DNA of 64,000 nt from Hemibagrus wyckioides (GCF_019097595.1 NC_080731.1:8375071-8439070); one strand, 5' to 3'. Positions 24,484 through 33,451 are shown, counted from the first letter of the stretch. Translations and numbers: made by a program. Notes: generated by a model from the letters alone, not told the origin.

Positions 24484-27400
24484 TCAGTTTGACTTAACTT
24501 CTTGATTATATACGGCCCTAGAAACTTTGAAGACAGTGCAGACCCAAGAATGGGTAAAAGAACCAGCACTTTGTCACCCGTTTTAAATTCACGGGATACT
24601 GATCTTTGGTCAAAACACCGCTTCATCTTAGCCTGCGACTTATCTAGCATTTTCTTTGCTAGCTGACAAGCTCTGTGCCACCGTTCACGAAAAGCACTGG
24701 TATAATCCAAAACATTCTTGCGTGGCTCTACTTTATTAGACATGAATGTCTCTTTTAATACCTTCAATGGGCCTCTTACAGAATGTCCAAAAACTAGTTC
24801 CGCTGGACTGAACCCCAAAGATTCCTGAACTGCCCCTTGAGCAGCAAACAAAACCAATGGCACACCCTCGTCCCAGTCTTTTCCACTGTCCATGCAAAAC
24901 TTCCTCAACATAGATTTTAAGGACTGATGAAATCGTTCTAATGCGCCTTGTGACTCTGGATGGTACGGACTTGACATTTGATGTCGTACCCCTAGCATTT
25001 GAATAATCTGTGAAAAAGTGGACGTAAAGTTAGTTCCTCTGTCTGTCTGCACTACCCTTGGAAGGCCAAATGTAGTAAAGAACTTTGTAAGTGCTTTAAC
25101 TACAGTCTGTGCTGTAATTCGGCATAGTGGAATTGCCTCTGGAAATCTTGTAGCAGTACACATAATAGTGAGTAAAAACTGATTTCCTGCTTTTGTTTTG
25201 GGCAAAGGACCTACACAGTCAACCAACACCTTTTCGAAAGGTTCTCCCATCACAGGAATAGGGTGCAAGGGAGCAGGAGGAATCACCTGGTTTGGTTTTC
25301 CTACCTTCTGACATGTCTCACATAAAGCACAATACTTAACTACGTCTTGGCGTAGCCGTGGCCAGAAAAAATGTTTCAACACTCGGTTGTATGTCTTGGT
25401 AACCCCCAAATGTCCAGACCAGGGATGATCATGGGCTACACTCAAAACCAAGTGTCGATACTTTAAAGGAACCACAATCTGAAAAACAGCATCTGTAGTT
25501 TCATCTACTCTAGAAGTCCACTTGCGCATCAACAAACCGTCATCTAGAAAGAAAGCCACTTGTTTCTTGTCCACATCACTAATGTCAGGTATCGCAGTAA
25601 AGGAGTGTAAACTTTCATCACAATGTTGTTCCGAAATTAATTCATTTCTAGTAACACTTTTACTAGACAAGGGGCCTGTAAGCAGCTGGGTTTTAACATC
25701 TGGCTGAACTAATTCCCCAGAGTTTTCTTGTGTGAAAAATGAGTCAGAAAGATCCAACACATCACCAGAATATTTTGCTTGGGACCGTGTTACCACACAT
25801 GAAGAAAAAACCTCTGGAAGTTTCTCTGCCAGATCATCAGATTGGCAATCAGCACAAACCTCAGACACTTCCACTACTGGAACAACTTTCCCACCGGCTA
25901 GGTCATTACCTAGAATAAAATCTACACCAGTAACTGGTAAAACCGGCCGAACTCCAACTTTAACAGTACCAGTCACAACACCAGATTTCAAAGACACATA
26001 ATGCAAGGGAACACAAACATACCCCATCTCTAAGCCCTGGCAAAGAGCATAAGATCCAGTAAATGTGTGTTCTGATAGGGCAAGTAAGCCTTCACGAATA
26101 AAAGACTGAGCTGCTCCACTGTCACGTAGAATTACAATCTCTTGTTCCTTACCTTCTAAAATAGACACACTACCACGAGAAAGAAATGGTTTGTAGCATT
26201 CATCTGCACTTACCACAGACTGTTGAGAAATGGTTTTCACAAACCCCATACCTTTTGGTTGTTTGACATCAAGACCAGAACTCTTTTCCTGTCTCTCCTG
26301 CTTTCGTTTCAAGGCAAAACAATCAGCAGCCACATGACCAGGCCTGTGACAATAAAAACAATCAACATTTAATGATCTTGTCCTGTTGCGACCAGGGGAA
26401 CTCACTGGTCCTGGCTGTTCTGGTTTTGGCTTCTGTTCACCTGGAATTGGTTGCTTAGGTTTAGATAAGAACAACGTTTTGTGTGTTAGGATAAATTCAT
26501 CAGCCAACACAGCAGCTTGGGACAGAGTGTTAACCTTGCACTCATTCAAATAAACTGAAACCCGTTCAGGCAGACAATTTTTAAAATCCTCTAGAAGCAT
26601 TAGTTCCCTCATTGTCTCCTGACTGTTAACCTTACTTGCTGTAGTCCACTTATCAAAAAGGAGAGCTTTCTCCCTAGCAAACTCCACATAAGTTTGTGTC
26701 TGTGTCTTTCTGAAGTTCCGAAACCTCTGACGATAAGCTTCAGGTACAAGCTCATATGCTCGAAGAATTTCAGCTTTTACCGTGTCATAATCCATACTAT
26801 CGGGTACAGACAGTGAAGAACAGACCTCCTGAGCTTTTCCAACCAGCTTACATTGGAGTAATAATGTCCACAACTCTTTTGGCCACTTTAGAGAATTAGC
26901 AATTCTCTCAAACACACTAAAGTATGTGTCAATTTCAGTCTCTCTAAAAGGCGGCACGAGTGCAATGTGTTTTGTAATGGCAAAAGAAGGGCTCGAATCC
27001 ACAACTCCTCCTGGAACGGGTACAACTGGAGGGGGAGCTGGAGGCTCAGGCTTAGGAACGGAGAGAGAAGGCAGACTCGGCTGGGTAGAAGACATGGGAG
27101 TAAACTCCTTTACTCTCAGATCTAATTCCCTGAACCGAATTTCCCTCTCCAAATCCAGCTCCATACGACGGATCGCGAGCTTTAATTCATATTCAGCCCT
27201 CCTTTGCTCCGCACGCTCCTCCTTTTCCAGTTCCAAGCGCCTTACGCGCACCTTTACACGGGCACCCTCTCGGGACCCAGAGGTCTGTGGAGAAAATGGT
27301 TCGAACCTAGGTAAAGTTGCCTTAGTCTTGGGGAGGTGCAATGTAGACTCCCGTTCAACAGCCTCAACAGGAGTACTTAAGCCAACAACAACTTCAGGGT

Positions 27401-27593
27401 CAACTGAAGGACCTAACGGATGCAACTCCACCAGTTTTTCCAATATAAGCCTTTTAATCTCTTTCTTTACGAGTTGCCTTGACACAGGAAGTTCAAAATG
27501 GGCTGCAATTTCTAACAAATCGTCCTTTCTACAATTATCCAAACACTCAAGAGAGGGAGCACTCACGAAGGCCTGCAGATCAAATGTAGCCAT
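24474..27593 (-). CDS. Gag-protease-integrase polyprotein
   Basis: An open frame of 1039 residues starting at the ATG just downstream of the primer site. In order: an N-terminal region with a charged coiled coil (about 115-165); a proline-rich linker (170-195); a capsid-like domain (about 205-370) whose second half resembles the SCAN domain; a CX2CX4HX4C zinc knuckle (C412, C415, H420, C425); and an aspartic protease with 'DSG' at 491-493. Integrase follows with an HHCC zinc finger (about 723-761), a catalytic core with D792, D851 and E886, and a C-terminal GPY/F motif ('FLGPY' near 1024-1028). The frame ends at a stop only because of a frameshift near 24484; RT should follow in the same polyprotein. 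Gag, protease and integrase otherwise look intact. Synthesis would be from the right-hand LTR promoter. Confidence 0.92.
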   Translation of the reverse strand: MATFDLQAFVSAPSLECLDNCRKDDLLEIAAHFELPVSRQLVKKEIKRLILEKLVELHPLGPSVDPEVVVGLSTPVEAVERESTLHLPKTKATLPRFEPFSPQTSGSREGARVKVRVRRLELEKEERAEQRRAEYELKLAIRRMELDLEREIRFRELDLRVKEFTPMSSTQPSLPSLSVPKPEPPAPPPVVPVPGGVVDSSPSFAITKHIALVPPFRETEIDTYFSVFERIANSLKWPKELWTLLLQCKLVGKAQEVCSSLSVPDSMDYDTVKAEILRAYELVPEAYRQRFRNFRKTQTQTYVEFAREKALLFDKWTTASKVNSQETMRELMLLEDFKNCLPERVSVYLNECKVNTLSQAAVLADEFILTHKTLFLSKPKQPIPGEQKPKPEQPGPVSSPGRNRTRSLNVDCFYCHRPGHVAADCFALKRKQERQEKSSGLDVKQPKGMGFVKTISQQSVVSADECYKPFLSRGSVSILEGKEQEIVILRDSGAAQSFIREGLLALSEHTFTGSYALCQGLEMGYVCVPLHYVSLKSGVVTGTVKVGVRPVLPVTGVDFILGNDLAGGKVVPVVEVSEVCADCQSDDLAEKLPEVFSSCVVTRSQAKYSGDVLDLSDSFFTQENSGELVQPDVKTQLLTGPLSSKSVTRNELISEQHCDESLHSFTAIPDISDVDKKQVAFFLDDGLLMRKWTSRVDETTDAVFQIVVPLKYRHLVLSVAHDHPWSGHLGVTKTYNRVLKHFFWPRLRQDVVKYCALCETCQKVGKPNQVIPPAPLHPIPVMGEPFEKVLVDCVGPLPKTKAGNQFLLTIMCTATRFPEAIPLCRITAQTVVKALTKFFTTFGLPRVVQTDRGTNFTSTFSQIIQMLGVRHQMSSPYHPESQGALERFHQSLKSMLRKFCMDSGKDWDEGVPLVLFAAQGAVQESLGFSPAELVFGHSVRGPLKVLKETFMSNKVEPRKNVLDYTSAFRERWHRACQLAKKMLDKSQAKMKRCFDQRSVSREFKTGDKVLVLLPILGSALSSKFLGPYIIKKLSQTDCH

Positions 27594-27696
27594 GTTTAAA
27601 GCGGTAGCAACTACAAGTCCACGTTACCCAGATAACCTAACCACACACCAAGCACGATAACCACCAAATACACGGGATAGACAAAAATATAAGGAT

Positions 27697-27714
27697 ATCC
27701 CGGACGAGCCCCCA
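27697..27714 (-). other. Primer binding site, tRNA-Pro type
   Basis: Eighteen bases on the minus strand, 'tggggctcg' context with the full form TGGGGGCTCGTCCGGGAT, two bases inside the 5' LTR. This matches the 3' end of tRNA-Pro and is the same site used by murine gammaretroviruses. It primes first-strand synthesis. The leader between it and the Gag start is about 100 bases. Confidence 0.9.
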
Positions 27715-27716
27715 AT

Positions 27717-28545
27717 TGTTACGACCCCGATGTAGGCCTAGGGGAGACTCAGGGTCAGCAACCGGTGGTTTATCAAGCTGATAGTGGGTGAAAGAGTCCA
27801 AACCGGGTCTAAACAATGACACACAGTGTAGACTGGCTGAATAAAAAAAAAAAACAAGGTTTCGCGACACAACCTGTAGTGCTTAATCAGTTTACTGTGC
27901 TGTACAACAGAAAACACGTATTTACAATATTTACAAATTTCACAAACAAGCCAAACACGGGGCTGGACAACGGCGGTGCTGAAGAAAAGAAAACCAAGTA
28001 AAAGAAAAAATGATACTTCCCTAACGCTGCTTTATGTTTAATACATCCTGGACTACAAACAAAAGTGAAACCAAAAACCTGCCTATACTGCGCTTCCCTT
28101 ACAAACTTAAATACAGGGGGTGGCACCCGCCCCTTTCCTAAAGTGTCTAGACAGTGTGACGTCCTACGTGTTGCACAGTGTATGAGCGCGCTCTTTCTTA
28201 CCTGTCCGAGCCCCGTCAGCACAACACTACACAAACACACACAGCTGTACATACACCTCAATACACCAAGTATTTAGACAGACAAACAAACCACGCGATT
28301 GCACACACAAGCAGAAACAAAACGCCGCGCCCGATGCGGTGTCAGTGTCTCGCTTTTATAGCCTGACTCTTCTTCCGGTTAATCATCCGGGGCGGCGATA
28401 GCGCGACTCGGCTCCTCCCATCAGCGGCAGGTAGATGGCATGCGGCCAACTGCATCACGTTCCTCCCAATCGGTTACGCTGTAAACAAAGCCATCATAAT
28501 AACCGAAAATAAAAATAACCGAAATACGTGCCGTGGCACGTAACA
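27717..28545 (-). repeat. 5' LTR (829 bp)
   Basis: Bounded by the same TGTTACG/CGTAACA ends as the left LTR. It is upstream of Gag in the element's orientation and therefore holds the active promoter. It lacks the 8-base duplication found in the other LTR. Confidence 0.95.
28354..28360 (-). promoter_or_regulatory. TATA box of the 5' LTR
   Basis: TATAAAA on the minus strand, preceded by CpG-rich sequence and followed by G+C-rich sequence suited to a transcription start about 25-30 bases downstream. It would start the genomic RNA of the retrotransposon. Confidence 0.6.
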
Positions 28546-28550
28546 GGCAA
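28546..28550. other. Target-site duplication GGCAA, right copy
   Basis: Identical to 21953-21957. After it, the Tc1-like element resumes with the base that would have followed before insertion. Confidence 0.9.
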
Positions 28551-28680
28551 CATTATGAGCAGTGAGAGGTGAAGTGAATAACACTGATGATCTCCTCATC
28601 ATGGCACCTGTTAGTGGGTGGGATATATTAGGCAGCAAGTGAACATTTTGTCCTCAAAGTTGATGTTAGAAGCAGGAAAA

Positions 28681-29728
28681 ATGGGCAAGCGTAAGGATTT
28701 GAGAGAGTTTGATGAAGGGCCAAATTGTGATGGCTAGACGACTGGATCAGGGCATCTCCAAAACTGCAGCTCTTGTGGGGTGTTCCCGGTCTGCAGTGGT
28801 CAGTATCTATCAAAAGTGGTCCAACGAAGGAACAGTGGTGAACCGGCGACAGGGTCAAGGGTGACCAGGACTCATTGATGCATGTGGGGAGTGAAGGCTG
28901 GCCCGTATGATCCAATGCAACAGATGAGGTACTGTTGCTCAAATTGTTGAAGTAATTAATGCTGGTTCTGACAGAAAGGTGTCAGAATACACAGTTCATC
29001 ACAGTTTCTTAGGTATAGGGCTGCATGATCGGAGACCAGTCAGCGTGCCCATGCTGACCTCTGTGCACCGCCAAAAGCACCAACAATAGGCATGTGAGCA
29101 TCAGAACTAGACCACGGAGCAATGGTAGAAGGTGGCCTAGTCTGATGAATGACGTTTTATTTTGGATGGCCATGTGCGTGTGCATCTCTTACCTCGGGAA
29201 CACATGGCACCAGGATGCACTATGGGAAGAAGGCAAGCTGGCAGAGGCAGTGTCATGCTTTGGGCAATGTTCTGCTGGGAAACCTTGGGTCCTGCCATCC
29301 ATGTAGATGTTACTTTGACACATACCATCTACCTAAGCATTGTTGCAGACCATGTACACCCTTTCATGGAAACCTCATGGCTCTGGTGTCTTTCAGCAGG
29401 ATAATGCACCTTGCCACAAAGCAAAAATGCTTCAGAAATGGTTTGATGAGCACAACAATGAGTTTGAGTTGTTGCCTTGGCCTCCAAATTCCTCAGATCT
29501 CAATCCAATCAAGCATCTGTGGGATGTACTGGACAAACAAGTCCAATCCATGGAGGCCCCACCTTGCAACTTACAGGACTTAAAGGATCTGCTGCTAACA
29601 TCTTGGTGCCAGATACAACAGCACACCTTCCTGGATCTAGTGGAGTCCATGCCTCGACAGGTCAGGGCTGTTTTGGCAGCAAAAGGTGGAGCAACACAAT
29701 ATAAGGCAGATGGACACAATACTAATAA
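28681..29728 (+). pseudogene. Tc1-like transposase pseudogene
   Basis: The family encodes a DD34E transposase that excises and inserts the element at TA sites. The start (28681) reads '[12 protein letters not shown]', then a single-base insertion shifts the frame near 28725, where 'IVMARRL' should follow. Later parts survive in different frames. The last (29340-29738) keeps the second catalytic aspartate in 'QQDNAPCH' and the C-terminal signature 'SSDLNPIKHLWDVLD', in which the catalytic glutamate is replaced by lysine (codon 29511-29513). Frameshifts plus the lost catalytic residue make it inactive. It is older than the LTR insertion that split its element. Confidence 0.9.
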
Positions 29729-29746
29729 TAATGCCTGATCTGTGTA

Positions 29747-30044
29747 TGTAGAAACATTGATATTGAGGCCCACATTCATATTTTTAACCATCTTTGCACT
29801 TTTTAAATCGTCTCTTTGGTTAATCTCTGGTGATGATAGATTTGACTCTTCATACCTTACATCCAGAAAATGAGAAATTAATCTCTAGGGACTGATGGTA
29901 ATTTAAAGTATATATTTTTAATATTTTAATAAATTTTGTACATACTGTATTTAGCATTTTTTTCAATTTACATATTTCTTAAGATATTGCGTTGTGATTT
30001 TTGTTTTTTTGTCTTTTTTAAAATTCTGTAGTTGATTTTGTACT
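29747..30044. other. No gene seen; AT-rich spacer
   Basis: Sequence between the Tc1-like element and the hAT-type element. No ORF or repeat recognised. Confidence 0.5.
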
Positions 30045-30420
30045 GTAGATTGCAGTAGCAGGCCGTGCATTTCACACCTAGGCCTTCACCAGTGTCCTTC
30101 CTGAAATAATCCACCTCTATACCATCATTATGACGCCATGGCAATAGATACTAATCAAGCGTTAAATAGCAAAGTAAAAAAGAAATTAGGCTACAGTATT
30201 TCACACCTCACAAGGAATAGTCCATTTTATTACAGTCCGCCTTGAAAATGCATTTGTAAGGATATCTGCGACCAATTTCTTCTCCTCTGTCAGCCACTGT
30301 GAGTTAAAATATATATATTTTATTGAGTCTGTGCAGTTCGCTGCCTCTGACTACTCCAATTATCCAATCAAAGAACAGGAAATTGCTGACGTAATCGTAT
30401 GCCTGCTAGATGGCCCCAGT

Positions 30421-31155
30421 AGGTGCATTTACATGGACACTTGTAATCTGATTGTAACAGGACTAGAAGCACAATCAGATTAAAAAAGTGTCATGTAAAC
30501 ACGTCAATCGGATGCAATTTGCCACATCCGATTAAAATTTCAATCGGATGATAAGGGGTGGTTTAAACCATTTTTAGTCCGATCAAGAGAACATGTAAAC
30601 ACTTAATCGGATGGAATATGTTCCTGGAAAGTTCTGCGCATGTGCAATGATGCAAGAATGACGTATGACGTACGGATGTTGTCGTAGGTAAAATGGCGGG
30701 CGCTAAGCAAAACTGGTCTGTGGATGAGACTACATTTTTAATTAATATTTTAAAAGAAGAAAATGTAGTTACAAGACTAGACGGATGCAAGTCACGCAAC
30801 AGCGAGCTTTTCAAACAGGTGTATGAAAAGCTGAAAGAAGCAGGCGTAAACCGGTCAATTGACCAAATAAAAAACAGATGGAAATCACTTAAGTCTACTT
30901 ATTACAAGGCAAACTCACAGAACAACAAAAGTGGAGAATCGCCATCGACTTTCCCGTTCTTTAGCATCATGGACGAGATAATTGGAGGAAGACCCTCGGT
31001 AAACGCGATCTAATCTGATTCTAATCATGTGTCATGTAAATGCGCATAACAATCTGATTACTTTATACCGCATTCATGTAAACGCTGCGATCAGATTCGT
31101 CAATCTGATTGAATTCAGTCCGATCTGATTAAAAAGTGTCCATGTAAACGCACCT
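30421..31155 (+). mobile_element. Harbinger-like element with a Myb/SANT ORF
   Basis: A 735-base element with near-perfect 21-base inverted ends (left 'aggtgcatttacatggacac', right its complement with one change) and a 3-base duplication, AGT, at 30418-30420 and 31156-31158. Terminal and subterminal regions are packed with ATCNGATT-type repeats. It inserted into the hAT-type element. The ends, the 3-base duplication and the Myb-like ORF point to PIF/Harbinger, although the canonical duplication there is TWA, so the class is not fully certain. Confidence 0.8.
30693..31013 (+). CDS. Myb/SANT-like protein of a Harbinger-like element
   Basis: An intact 106-residue frame. Residues 6-72 have the three-helix Myb/SANT-like (trihelix) pattern, with W8 in 'NWSVDET' and W63 in 'IKNRWKSLKSTYYK'. 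A C-terminal 'PFFSIMDEIIGGRPS' is typical of this domain family in animals. PIF/Harbinger elements usually carry two genes: a DDE transposase and a Myb-like protein that binds the element and helps bring the transposase into the nucleus. Here only the second remains. The start is the first ATG after the left subterminal repeats ('aaaatggcggg'), and the stop lies just before the right ones. A host-domesticated origin is less likely because it sits within intact inverted ends. Confidence 0.8.
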   Translation: MAGAKQNWSVDETTFLINILKEENVVTRLDGCKSRNSELFKQVYEKLKEAGVNRSIDQIKNRWKSLKSTYYKANSQNNKSGESPSTFPFFSIMDEIIGGRPSVNAI

Positions 31156-31513
31156 AGTGACGCCAACTCGAAATCTGATTGGTTAAGTTAACAATTTCAT
31201 TGCCACTTATTTTAAGCTACGGGCGCCTGCACTATTGATTCTGAAGGCCTTAAGGCCGGGCAACACATGATGTCAGCTACTAGCTGAAATATGATTGGAT
31301 AAATACTCTTATCATAAATATACACTACTGGAAGCAGCACAACCGAGAGAAAAGCTATGAAATGTAGAGAATAGACTATTGGGAATAATTTAATACACAT
31401 TCATGGAAAAATATATTAATTATATTAAAATACAAGTCAGTGATTCAGATCACTGCTGTTTAAGCCAGCAGAGAAGGCCTTGCTGTCCCTGATGGCCCAC
31501 CACTGGTAGATTG

Positions 31514-33082
31514 TAATTAAACCAGGAAATCTAATTGTAAGTAATAGTTGTTAAATGTTAAGAAATCTTGATTGTAGTATTAAGTTTACTTTGCTGCATA
31601 AGAAAGTCATTAAGACACGATCTAGTCCATCCTTTTATTCTATTTTGGCATTAAGTTGCAGATGAGAGACATGAGGTTGGGGGTGTTCAGGACTTACAAA
31701 CACTCTCACCCCAACCCTGGGGCACACCAGGTGAGAGATAGAGTGAAAAAAGAAAGCGAGAGAAAGAGAGAGAGACACACTCGCAGCTGTGGAGGTCTTC
31801 TCAAGCAGGCGATAGGATCCTGCAGGCAGCTCTCATTATCTGAAGGTCATCTTTTTCATATGAGCAGAACACGGTGACATGTTAAAGGCTGTCCTGGCCA
31901 ATCTGCCTGACACCACATGATAGGTCAAATGGAGTAAACAGTAGTGTGATACACAAAAACAATAAGGAAAAATAAATAAATCAATAACTCTAGTGTGTCA
32001 TGAGACAGTAACTAGTACTTACAATATGATATCCTTATATATGTAATATGAGTGTTTGGATGTTGTGTAGCTTATGTGGACCTCTGAGAGACATGTCTTA
32101 ATAAGCTGTGGACTTCTGTTGGTTTATCTTGTATGTCTTTATAAATCCTAAGAATTTTTAATGAATAATTTGAGATATGTTTCACCCACGGTGCTCACTA
32201 TATGTTAAATTATTGGACCTTTCCTCGCCACATTCTCAATTACATCCTTACAACTGAAAGAAAATCTAAAGAGAGGAATAAATTATTAAAACATCTCAGA
32301 TTTACTAATAATACAATCTTATAAAATATAAATATATAATATATATTTTAGAGACAAATAATACAAACTTACACATTTCCTTTGTGATCAAAATCACTGA
32401 AGTGAAAACCTTCTTGACGTAAAGAGACAGACATGAGGAATCAAGCTATCTATTTGTTGCGTACAGATAATGAATAAAAGAAAACGTACCCTGTACTATT
32501 AAATGGGCACTTCTCCGGTTCCCGGCATGTAACCCAATTAGCTCATAATTGATGTACTTTGAAATTCATTAACTCTCAATCCAAAGGCTGGCTTATAATT
32601 AACTGTCTGCTTTGCATCCAGCATTTAAAGGACGCCGCTGTTATTAAATCTGACTGAGGCACTATGGTAAAGCCCACTGCTCGCGCGCTAGCCCTCAAGA
32701 AGCCATAAATCAACTTCAGCACTGACAAATCCACCGCTTTAGGTGAGCCAGATGTAAAAGGCCGTGCTGTTTATCACTAATTTTAGTTCCTTACATAGAC
32801 AAAAAAAGAAACTAAAACTGACACAGGACTTACATTTGGCAATGTATGTAACATCAACATATTTTTCGACTTGATGAACTAAAGATATTCTGTACTACAT
32901 TTTCAGACTTCTATTACATTTGCCACGAGTAAGAACTGAAACGACTTTTACTTTGACAGTCCTGAAGACTATCATACGTGAACTTGAATGTGAATTTATT
33001 TACATTTGCTTCCATATGCCTGAAAGTTTTATTTCTTATTTAATTTGTATTTTACTTTAAATAAAAGTCTGAATTTTCTCAT
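31514..33082. other. No gene; candidate conserved block at 32510-32780
   Basis: Mostly AT-rich single-copy DNA. A purine-rich (AG)-type stretch lies near 31745-31775. The part 32510-32780 is repeat-free with several TAATTA-type motifs ('cccaattagctcataattga', 'cttataattaactg') and looks like a conserved non-coding element; this is unproven. Confidence 0.35.
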
Positions 33083-33175
33083 AACACTTTATTCAATCCA
33101 GTTCTATTTGTATAGCGCTTTTAACAATGGACTTTCTCAAAGCAGCTTTACATAAGAACATAAATATCGTACAAA
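33083..33175 (+). repeat. Dispersed repeat fragment (LINE-tail type)
   Basis: The run 'ttctatttgtatagcgcttt', 'taacaatggac' and 'tctcaaagcagctttacata' is a very common motif set in fish genomes that I associate with the 3' part of a dispersed retroposon. Only about 90 bases are present. Confidence 0.65.
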
Positions 33176-33451
33176 AAGTTTAAGATTAATATTAGACAAA
33201 TGTTTAAGATTAATATTAGACTTTAATTTAAATGTATTTGTATTTATCCCTAATGAGCAAACCTGAAATGTTTACTTTTAAAGCTCCTTTACACAGAAAG
33301 CAAATATAACTTCACTATTTGTCCAAGATTGCTGCGTGTCCAACATACACAGATTCCCGTGTAATATTTTACTATAGAATCAATAACGTATTTTAACAGT
33401 GCAATACTATGGACCTGTGATGTGCCTTGCAGTCAACACTACAGCCAAAAT

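Larger units (their letters stand above)
21958..28545 (-). mobile_element. Gmr1-like Ty3/gypsy LTR retrotransposon
   Basis: A complete 6.6-kb element on the minus strand: two LTRs, a tRNA-Pro type primer site, a polypurine tract and a gag-pol region. The domain order read from the 5' LTR is Gag (with zinc knuckle), protease, integrase, reverse transcriptase, RNase H. Integrase before reverse transcriptase is the copia-like order that, within Ty3/gypsy, is known for the Gmr1 group first described from Atlantic cod. No env frame is present. Three substitutions and one 8-base indel separate the LTRs, so the insertion is recent. Pol carries two frameshifts and one in-frame stop, so this copy is not autonomous. 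Confidence 0.93.
21942..29746 (+). mobile_element. Tc1-like transposon, split by an LTR element
   Basis: The left tip is 'tacactgatcaggcaa' at 21942-21957, and the sequence resumes at 28551 with 'cattatgagcagtgag'. It ends at 29746 with 'gcctgatctgtgta', the inverted counterpart of the left tip. Without the inserted retrotransposon the element is about 1.2 kb, the usual Tc1 size. A second, shorter copy of the terminal sequence lies just outside at about 21914-21929. The transposase within is dead (see 28681-29728). Confidence 0.85.
30045..31513. mobile_element. Non-autonomous hAT-type element with 8-bp TSD
   Basis: The element spans 30053-31505 and is flanked by perfect 8-base duplications, GTAGATTG, at 30045-30052 and 31506-31513. 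Its termini are CAGTAGCAGGCC on the left and, inverted on the right, CAGTGGTGGGCC. Eight-base duplications and short CAG-type inverted ends are the hallmark of hAT transposons. Removing the inserted Harbinger-like element leaves about 720 bases without a transposase, so it is non-autonomous. Confidence 0.88.

Noticed and set aside
24474..24490. Programmed ribosomal frameshift between integrase and RT
   Set aside because: No slippery heptamer or obvious downstream pseudoknot at the point, and the RT region returns to the original frame after a second shift; simple inactivating indels fit better.
26926..27660. 244-residue plus-strand ORF
   Set aside because: It lies entirely antisense to the Gag coding region and its Ser/Thr-rich composition reflects the complementary strand; it is a shadow ORF.
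21958..28545. Endogenous retrovirus with env
   Set aside because: Despite the tRNA-Pro primer site, there is no env frame, and the pol order and Gag type are those of Gmr1-like Ty3/gypsy elements.
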